Shown here in pieces: positions 1 to 3,846 of a DNA stretch of 5,987 bases. The first letter of the stretch is position 1; every line of letters begins with the position of its first letter. The stretch comes from an uncultured Collinsella sp. (lineage in GTDB: Bacteria; Actinomycetota; Coriobacteriia; Coriobacteriales; Coriobacteriaceae): contig USHT01000078.1 of the NCBI GenBank assembly GCA_900554455.1, positions 1 to 5,987 on the forward strand. The letters run 5' to 3'. The translations under genes were made by a program, and so were the position numbers. The notes under the pieces are model-generated. The model saw only the letters and a program-made list of their open reading frames with translations, was not told the origin of the DNA and searched no databases.

Positions 1-1
1 C

Positions 2-31
2 GCCAAGGTTGATTACGCGCACGCCGAGTAA
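2..31 (+). CDS. Possible 3' end of an upstream gene (partial)
   Basis: Reading from base 2 gives AKVDYAHAE followed by TAA. Seven of the nine sense codons end in G or C, as in the other genes here. A strong plus-strand terminator begins about 70 bases later, which supports a plus-strand gene ending near this point. Only nine residues are visible, so the product cannot be named. The alternative is the frame starting at base 3, which stays open to a TAG at 60-62, but its third positions look less typical. The choice of frame is an inference. Confidence 0.35.
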   Translation, partial: AKVDYAHAE

Positions 32-98
32 CGTGTTGGTCGCTGTTGGCAGTTGGGCATAGGCCCGCCCGTCAGGATTTTCATCCAATGTCTCGCAG

Positions 99-138
99 AG
101 CCCCCGGAAAGCGTTTCGCTCGCTTTTCGGGGGCTTTT
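99..138 (+). terminator. Rho-independent terminator of the upstream gene
   Basis: A 15-base left arm (99-113) pairs with 121-135 with a single G-U wobble and no bulge, around a 7-base loop, and the pairing runs into TTTT at 135-138. The stem core is CCCCCG against CGGGGG. The T-run exists only on the plus strand, so this terminates the gene ending to the left. It also separates that gene from the membrane protein gene and argues against any start codon for the latter upstream of base 139. Confidence 0.88.
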
Positions 139-153
139 GTCGTTGCGTCTCTA

Positions 154-183
154 TTCATCTATTCAAAAACATACGCATATATA
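154..183 (+). promoter_or_regulatory. Weak candidate promoter for the membrane protein gene
   Basis: The AT-rich stretch after the terminator contains TATATA at 178-183, overlapping TATAAA at 180-185. TTCATC at 154-159 lies 18 bases upstream, but it matches the -35 consensus poorly. A promoter is expected between the terminator (99-138) and the start at 268, and this is the only -10-like segment there. It would leave a 5' leader of about 75-80 bases. The exact boxes are tentative. Confidence 0.3.
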
Positions 184-267
184 AAATCGGATTTCAAATC
201 ATGCGGCGGCTCTATGGGGTCCCGTTTTTGGGTACGGTGTTGTCCCGATATTGAGCTTGGGGGATGT

Positions 268-1764
268 ATGAATGATGAGACGATGGGCCAAGAGGATGCA
301 GCCCAAGATGCAGAAGCGTGTGCCGAAGCCCTGGAGAGCCTAGACCGGATTTCACTTGATGAGATTGCGTTTGACGATTCGGGCGTTGATGTGCAGGATG
401 AGTCGGAAGCCGAGGCGCAGTCCGATGATCAGGATGCAGACGACGTTGAGCCTGCCGAAGATGAGGCAGATCACGAAGACACCGAATGCGAGGCCGACGA
501 CCAGCCCGAATCCGACACGAGCGAGGAAACCATCTTGCTCGACAGCTTGCCGGCCGAAGATTCGCTGACCCGCGAGCTTCCCGGCCTGGGCTCCGCTCCT
601 GCCGTGGACGAGACCATCGCCATGGGCGATATCCCCCTACCGTCCGTTCCTTCGGCACGCGAAGCCGAGGTTCGTCATCGCAAGATGTCGCCCAAGCGCC
701 GCAATCTGATGGTCGCCGGTGTCGTGGCCGTCGCGCTCGTCGCCGGCGGTGCAGGCTATGCTGCCTGGAACGGATATCAGCAAGAGCAGGCTGCCACTGT
801 CGCCGCCAATGCCCACACGATGATGTCAGTGCAGATTGGCGTGCATGCCGCGGGCCTCGACTGTTCCACTGGCTCCAAGATTCCCGTACAGGTGAGCGGT
901 CAGGATTCTGACGGCTCCTCCGTGAGCGAAACGCTCTATGTTGACGAGCACGGCCGCGGCATCAAACTGCTGCCCGGCGATTACACGCTCTCCATCGCCG
1001 CCTCCCCCATCGCGGCCGACGGCACCATCTACACCGTCCCGACCACCAAGGCCCAGGTTACGGTCAAGAATGACGGGCAGGATCTGCGCGCTCAAGCCAC
1101 CTTTAAGCTTAAGGTGCCCTCAGCCGACACGGTGACCGACGACCAGATCGATGCCGCCGCCAAGTACGCCGAAGAAGGCGGCGCGAGCTCTGCCGCCGCG
1201 GCAAAGATACTCCAGCAGGCGGCAATTACGCGCCGCGATGCCGCCGCCAACGCCGTAAGCGCAAGCGAGGCTCAGTCCGCCCGCGATGCCGACGCTCGGC
1301 ACAAGGCGACGAACCTGTATCAGCTCGATATTCCGGTTGAGTGGTATAGCAAGGTCGCAACCTGGCAAAACGGCAACACGCTGTGCATTTATCTGGACGG
1401 CGACACCAACACACCGCTCGTGACGCTCGTCGCAGTGCGCGATGGCGAGACCTTTACGCCCGACGACGGCGATACGGTTTTGGGCACGGTCAGCCTAGGC
1501 AACGGCTACACCGTCTACGCCAGCGGCCCTGTCTATCCGTACGTGATTCCGCAAACCGTTAATGGGCACACGCAGAACCCCGTGTCGACCTACCCCATGG
1601 ATACGGCGATTGAGCTTGTCGAGCTCACGACCGGCAACCGCTACACATACAGCCAGATCAAAAACGACCTGGTTGGCAAAGACGGCAACGCAGACGCCGC
1701 CACCAAACTCGAGACCGACTACCTCGCGCAGATCCTGCTGCCGAGTATCAAAGCCCAGGACTAG
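268..1764 (+). CDS. Single-pass membrane protein with acidic cytoplasmic tail and coriobacterial-type ectodomain
   Basis: The product has 498 residues and its function is unknown. Residues 1-101 are extremely acidic, with Arg27 the only Lys or Arg. A basic stop-transfer-like cluster (RHRKMSPKRR, 136-145) comes next, then one membrane helix at about 147-167 with no cleavable signal peptide, so the acidic tail should be cytoplasmic and the rest outside. Residues about 188-283 look like an all-beta, prealbumin/Ig-like domain (ending around FKLKV). Residues 284-350 are Ala/Asp/Glu/Arg-rich and probably helical. Residues 351-498 start with YQLDIPVEWYSK, like the '(D/L)xPxxWxxKV' opening of an uncharacterised Coriobacteriia surface domain I recall. 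Cys199 and Cys373 are the only ectodomain cysteines seen and could pair. The ATG at 268 follows GGGGG (259-263) and begins the acidic tail. The frame is open further upstream, but only through the terminator. An ATG at 214 is a weaker alternative with a poor ribosome site. A sensing or anchoring role is speculation. Confidence 0.85.
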   Translation: MNDETMGQEDAAQDAEACAEALESLDRISLDEIAFDDSGVDVQDESEAEAQSDDQDADDVEPAEDEADHEDTECEADDQPESDTSEETILLDSLPAEDSLTRELPGLGSAPAVDETIAMGDIPLPSVPSAREAEVRHRKMSPKRRNLMVAGVVAVALVAGGAGYAAWNGYQQEQAATVAANAHTMMSVQIGVHAAGLDCSTGSKIPVQVSGQDSDGSSVSETLYVDEHGRGIKLLPGDYTLSIAASPIAADGTIYTVPTTKAQVTVKNDGQDLRAQATFKLKVPSADTVTDDQIDAAAKYAEEGGASSAAAAKILQQAAITRRDAAANAVSASEAQSARDADARHKATNLYQLDIPVEWYSKVATWQNGNTLCIYLDGDTNTPLVTLVAVRDGETFTPDDGDTVLGTVSLGNGYTVYASGPVYPYVIPQTVNGHTQNPVSTYPMDTAIELVELTTGNRYTYSQIKNDLVGKDGNADAATKLETDYLAQILLPSIKAQD

Positions 1765-1837
1765 CCTGGCGCAGCAACGTGCTCCCCAATCGTGATGAAG
1801 GAGCCAGGAGGTCCTGACCCCACAGGCCCATAGATGA
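1765..1837. other. Short convergent intergenic gap without a clear terminator
   Basis: The membrane protein gene and the ATPase gene converge here. CCTGGC (1765-1770) can pair with GCCAGG (1803-1808), and a competing GCTCC/GGAGC pair (1781-1785 with 1800-1804) lies inside. A second small hairpin, GG-CCTG with CAGG-CC, spans 1810-1828 with one bulged base. None is followed by a T-run on either strand, so I see no standard rho-independent terminator. Termination may be factor-dependent, or transcripts may overlap. Confidence 0.4.
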
Positions 1838-3190
1838 TTAGGCAAGGAGCCACTTCCATGCGGGCATAACGTGTACCACACCGTGCTCGCATGGAATATC
1901 GGTCTGTTCATCCATGGTAACGATTGCCGACTCGCCAAGATCGAACTGGGCCATCGAGGCATCAAGCGCGGCAATTTCGCGCTCGCGCGTTTTCTCACTT
2001 GCCATATCCGCACTCACCTGAATCAGGCTATAAGCCCGCATGAGAAGTGCGTCCCCAGCCACAAAGTCCACCTCATGGCTTTTGCTCTTCTCTTTGATCA
2101 GCAGGCGGCAGACCGAGCCGGTCCTCACCGCGGGAGTCTTTCTTCTTAGCGCATTGAACACTGCGGTCTCGAGCCTCTGACCCTGGTCCAATGCCGATGC
2201 GGGAGAGAATGCTCCAAACATCGCAGGGTCGACAGCGTAGACCTTAGACGCAGACCGCATGTTATTTGCCAGTGAACGCGTGAACTCCGGCACAGAAAAT
2301 AACAGGTAGGCGTCCTCATAATACTCAAGTAAATCGCTAAGCGAATTACGACTGACGGGTATCTGCCTGCTCTTGAACTCGTTGTACACTTTGTTCACTG
2401 ACAGCTCTCGTCCCGAAGATGCCATACACCGCGTCAAGAACAGCGATGCCAGGCGAGGGTTCTTGACGTCGTAACGTTCAACGACGTCCATGGCGACCGT
2501 TCGCGAAGCATATTCCTGTAGCAGCTGAATCGCGTCTGCAGGCGTCTGCTCAAGTGTCGCGATGAATCCCCCTTGTTCAAGATACCCGATCAGATGATGT
2601 CGAAGCAGCGCTGCATCGCTCGGGGAAAAGGTCGCATCTGGCTCGGGAACGCTCCCCGTCTTATATCGAACGTATTCCGAAAAACTCAACGGAAAAAGCT
2701 CTCGCACAAGAGAACGACCTCTGAACTCGCTCTTAAGTTCTAAGGACAGCATCTTAGAAGAAGATCCCGTCACATAGACGGTCGCTTTCTCTGTATCGAC
2801 TACACGCCGCAGAAACGCACCCCATTCGGGAATTTCCTGGATCTCGTCAAAGAAAATGTAAGCGCCCTCGGTTCGAGCAGCAGGATACAGCGCATAGAAC
2901 GTGTCGAGCACGTCCGCCAGCAGCGATGGCTCATACGGGCGCAAGCGCTCATCCTCAAAATTGAAGTAAAGCATCCGGTCAAGCTCGACGCCCCGGCTCT
3001 GAAGCCGCCGCATCTCCTGATACAGGCGATACGTCTTTCCACAACGGCGGGCCCCCACAATCACATTTACGATGTTGTCGCGCTTTGGCTCCTGTGGGTT
3101 TCCTAGATCAAGGTCTCGCTCAAAGACCTGCGGAACCCCCTGCTGTTCAAAGTCCTTTATTTTCTGGGCGATCAAGTCGTTGAATGCCAT
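1838..3190 (-). CDS. AAA_14/DUF4143-type ATPase
   Basis: The 450-residue product has the usual length and order of the AAA_14 plus DUF4143 family, whose cellular role is not established. Residues about 38-170 form the ATPase: Walker A GARRCGKT at 46-53, with the 'G-x-R-R-x-G-K-T' form typical of this family, Walker B YIFFDE at 111-116, and a sensor-like VTGSSS at 140-145. A central helical/winged-helix region (about 195-300) includes GGF at 207-209. The DUF4143 part follows, with GQRLETAVFNAL (337-348), EVDFV (373-377) and LIQVS (389-393). This part has a PD-(D/E)xK nuclease-like fold in the family, but here Gln391 and Ser393 stand where an active enzyme has E-x-K, so nuclease activity is doubtful. 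The start is supported by GGAGA at 3194-3198, close to the ATG. Codons are less GC-biased than in neighbouring genes, and the gene stands alone behind a regulated-looking promoter, which fits an acquired accessory gene. Confidence 0.9.
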   Translation of the reverse strand: MAFNDLIAQKIKDFEQQGVPQVFERDLDLGNPQEPKRDNIVNVIVGARRCGKTYRLYQEMRRLQSRGVELDRMLYFNFEDERLRPYEPSLLADVLDTFYALYPAARTEGAYIFFDEIQEIPEWGAFLRRVVDTEKATVYVTGSSSKMLSLELKSEFRGRSLVRELFPLSFSEYVRYKTGSVPEPDATFSPSDAALLRHHLIGYLEQGGFIATLEQTPADAIQLLQEYASRTVAMDVVERYDVKNPRLASLFLTRCMASSGRELSVNKVYNEFKSRQIPVSRNSLSDLLEYYEDAYLLFSVPEFTRSLANNMRSASKVYAVDPAMFGAFSPASALDQGQRLETAVFNALRRKTPAVRTGSVCRLLIKEKSKSHEVDFVAGDALLMRAYSLIQVSADMASEKTREREIAALDASMAQFDLGESAIVTMDEQTDIPCEHGVVHVMPAWKWLLA

Positions 3191-3201
3191 GATTCTCCAA
3201 T

Positions 3202-3221
3202 CTTGCTCTCTAGCTAATCAA
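3202..3221 (-). promoter_or_regulatory. Operator-like site A, inverted copy
   Basis: Read on the minus strand, this is TTGATTAGCTAGAGAGCAAG. It matches site B (3236-3255) at 18 of 20 positions, so the two form a large inverted repeat around a 14-base spacer that holds the TATAAT box. It overlaps the expected transcription start and 5' leader of the ATPase gene, a position where a bound repressor would block initiation. The arms could also form a DNA cruciform. No T-run follows, so a terminator is unlikely. Confidence 0.6.
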
Positions 3222-3230
3222 AATTATACT
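3203..3230 (+). promoter_or_regulatory. Possible opposing promoter on the plus strand
   Basis: TTGCTC at 3203-3208 and TATACT at 3225-3230 are 16 bases apart, which would start transcription near 3237. The -10 box overlaps the minus-strand TATAAT, so the two promoters would compete. No protein gene follows on the plus strand, but a terminator does at 3355-3387. The -35 box matches the consensus only at TTG, so this is tentative. Confidence 0.3.
3223..3228 (-). promoter_or_regulatory. -10 box (TATAAT) of the ATPase gene
   Basis: A perfect TATAAT is read on the minus strand about 33 bases before the ATPase start codon, giving a short leader of roughly 25 bases with GGAGA inside it. No good -35 box sits at the usual 16-18 base distance. 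The nearest is TTGCTC (3249-3254) at 20 bases. The element lies between operator-like sites A and B. Confidence 0.6.
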
Positions 3231-3235
3231 GATTC

Positions 3236-3255
3236 TTGATTAATTAGAGAGCAAG
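3236..3255 (+). promoter_or_regulatory. Operator-like site B
   Basis: This copy reads TTGATTAATTAGAGAGCAAG and lies over the -35 region of the ATPase promoter. It is the inverted partner of site A and is repeated directly as site C, whose start is exactly 32 bases further on, about three helical turns. With the preceding C at 3235, its ends form CTTG/CAAG. Confidence 0.6.
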
Positions 3256-3266
3256 AATGTGTGTAG

Positions 3267-3287
3267 CTTGATTAACACTTAAGCAAG
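3267..3287 (+). promoter_or_regulatory. Operator-like site C, upstream copy
   Basis: The site shares CTTGATTAA and AGCAAG with site B at identical spacing (15 of 21 positions). It is also the most symmetrical copy by itself: CTTG-N-TTAA-N3-TTAA-N-CAAG, with 16 of 21 positions self-complementary, as expected for a dimeric regulator site. It lies upstream of the ATPase promoter, on the same face of the DNA as site B if the helix is regular. Confidence 0.55.
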
Positions 3288-3354
3288 TTTTATCACCGTT
3301 ATTGCTCCGAAGGATATCGAGTGGCTAAGAGGACAACCGAGCTCGAATGCGACT

Positions 3355-3387
3355 CCCCGAGCAGTCAATTTGGGACGGGGCTTTTTT
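3355..3387 (+). terminator. Plus-strand terminator with no visible gene before it
   Basis: CCCCG (3355-3359) pairs with CGGGG (3376-3380) around a 16-base loop, and TTTTTT follows at 3382-3387. The T-run exists only on the plus strand. The five-pair stem is short but fully GC. The only plus-strand promoter candidate before it is the one at 3203-3230, so this may end a small untranslated transcript of about 150 bases, or it may be a relic of a lost gene. Confidence 0.5.
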
Positions 3388-3422
3388 GACTACCCTCCCC
3401 CCTGTAGAAAAATCCCTAACGC

Positions 3423-3489
3423 AGTTGCGGTGAAATAGGGATTGTTTTTGCTGGTCAAACCGCAAAACAGTCCCTATTTCACCGCAACT
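3423..3489 (+). repeat. 67-base near-perfect hairpin, REP/MITE-like
   Basis: The outer arms 3423-3441 and 3471-3489 are perfect 19-base inverted repeats. Pairing continues inward: a U-G pair (3442/3470), TGTTTT with AAAACA (3443-3448 with 3464-3469), GC with GC after a bulged T, and GGT with ACC closing a CAA loop. About 31 pairs form one rod. TTTTT at 3489-3493 follows on the plus strand. The U-G pair becomes an A-C mismatch on the minus strand, so the plus transcript folds slightly better. An alternative hairpin, AATCCCTA (3411-3418) with TAGGGATT (3436-3443) followed by GTTTTT, would compete for the left arm. The structure could be a dispersed intergenic repeat, a bidirectional terminator or an attenuator. 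I favour a dispersed repeat. Confidence 0.75.
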
Positions 3490-3513
3490 TTTTGGCGGCC
3501 TTTTTGGTAGCAC

Positions 3514-3717
3514 TCAGCGCCAGGGGTCGGCTTCGAACATTGGCTCGCGCTCGGGGCGGCGATCGCTGTAGGGATCGTAGCCGTCATCGTCCTCGTTCTC
3601 GGCACGGATGTAGGGGTCGCGCGGCTTGGGCGCCGGTTTGGGAGAAGCCTTCGGTGCGACCGGCGCGGCGGGCGCTGCCTCAGCAACCGGTGCGTGCGTC
3701 TTGTTCTCGTCTTTCAT
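3514..3717 (-). CDS. Small Pro/Ala-rich protein with an acidic C-terminal tail
   Basis: This is a 67-residue hypothetical protein. Residues 1-9 are polar. Residues 10-33 are almost only Ala, Pro, Val and Lys, with KASPKPAPKPR at 23-33. Residues 34-67 are charged and aromatic: DPYIRAENEDDDGYDPYSD (34-52), then an end at FEADPWR. There is no membrane segment, no cysteine and no known domain, so it is probably disordered and cytoplasmic. The ATG at 3717 is chosen because AAGGAG (3726-3731) lies 8 bases before it. ATGs at 3723 and 3735 are in frame, but the first is too close to the ribosome site and the second lies before it. It follows clpB on the same strand, but the clpB terminator lies 51 bases before its start and no clear promoter is seen in between. 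A chaperone-related role is only a guess from position. Confidence 0.7.
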   Translation of the reverse strand: MKDENKTHAPVAEAAPAAPVAPKASPKPAPKPRDPYIRAENEDDDGYDPYSDRRPEREPMFEADPWR

Positions 3718-3725
3718 CTGCATAG

Positions 3726-3731
3726 CTCCTT
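3726..3731 (-). promoter_or_regulatory. Ribosome binding site that fixes the small protein's start
   Basis: AAGGAG on the minus strand sits 8 bases before the ATG at 3717 and only 2 bases before the in-frame ATG at 3723. This spacing selects 3717 as the start and gives a protein beginning MKDENK. Confidence 0.65.
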
Positions 3732-3767
3732 GCATCGCATCCGCTCAACATCATCGATTGTCGCACG

Positions 3768-3804
3768 AAAAAGGGCGGCGGACCCGATTGGATCCACCGC
3801 CCTT
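3768..3804 (-). terminator. Rho-independent terminator after clpB
   Basis: Bases 3771-3804 fold on themselves with a four-base loop and are followed on the minus strand by a T-run at 3772-3768. On the minus strand the 15-pair stem is unbroken, because its two non-Watson-Crick positions are G-U pairs. On the plus strand the same positions are C-A mismatches. This shows that the minus-strand RNA is the selected product. It lies 42 bases after the clpB stop codon and 51 bases before the small gene's start. Confidence 0.88.
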
Positions 3805-3846
3805 GGCGTTTTGCGATGAGGGGCGGTTTAAAGCCTGCCCCAAAAT

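Larger units (their letters stand above)
3191..3513. other. Signal-rich intergenic region without a convincing gene
   Basis: No convincing protein gene or tRNA is seen in these 323 bases between the ATPase gene and the small protein gene. The ATPase side (3191-3300) is AT-rich and carries the three operator-like sites and promoter elements. Bases 3301-3354 show nothing I can name. A plus-strand terminator (3355-3387), a pyrimidine-rich stretch (3389-3405) and a long hairpin (3423-3489) fill the rest. Confidence 0.6.

Noticed and set aside
212..658. 148-codon minus-strand open frame opposite the membrane protein gene
   Set aside because: It is an Arg/Pro/His-rich antisense shadow of the acidic tail and has no domain or start signals.
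486..911. 141-codon plus-strand open frame inside the membrane protein gene
   Set aside because: It is Arg-rich out-of-frame translation of GC-rich coding DNA, without a ribosome site. The main frame has a clear membrane helix and domain structure.
3202..3255. Inverted repeat read as a terminator for the plus or minus strand
   Set aside because: Neither arm is followed by a T-run, the arms are AT-rich, and it encloses a TATAAT box just before a start codon, so a regulatory site fits better.
3202..3287. CRISPR array
   Set aside because: There are only three short copies, one inverted, with unequal gaps of 11-14 bases and no spacer-like units.
3303..3362. tRNA-like stretch with GAGTGGCTAAGAGG and CTCGAAT
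   Set aside because: The bases flanking the T-loop-like segment do not pair, no acceptor stem closes, and no anticodon arm fits. Resemblance is limited to short words.
3325..3513. 62-codon minus-strand open frame across the long hairpin
   Set aside because: It consists mostly of translated hairpin arms and terminator sequence. It has no ribosome site, and the repeat explains the open frame better.
3492..3725. 77-codon plus-strand open frame opposite the small Pro/Ala-rich protein
   Set aside because: It is an Arg/Ala-rich antisense shadow. The minus-strand frame has the AAGGAG ribosome site and a coherent composition.
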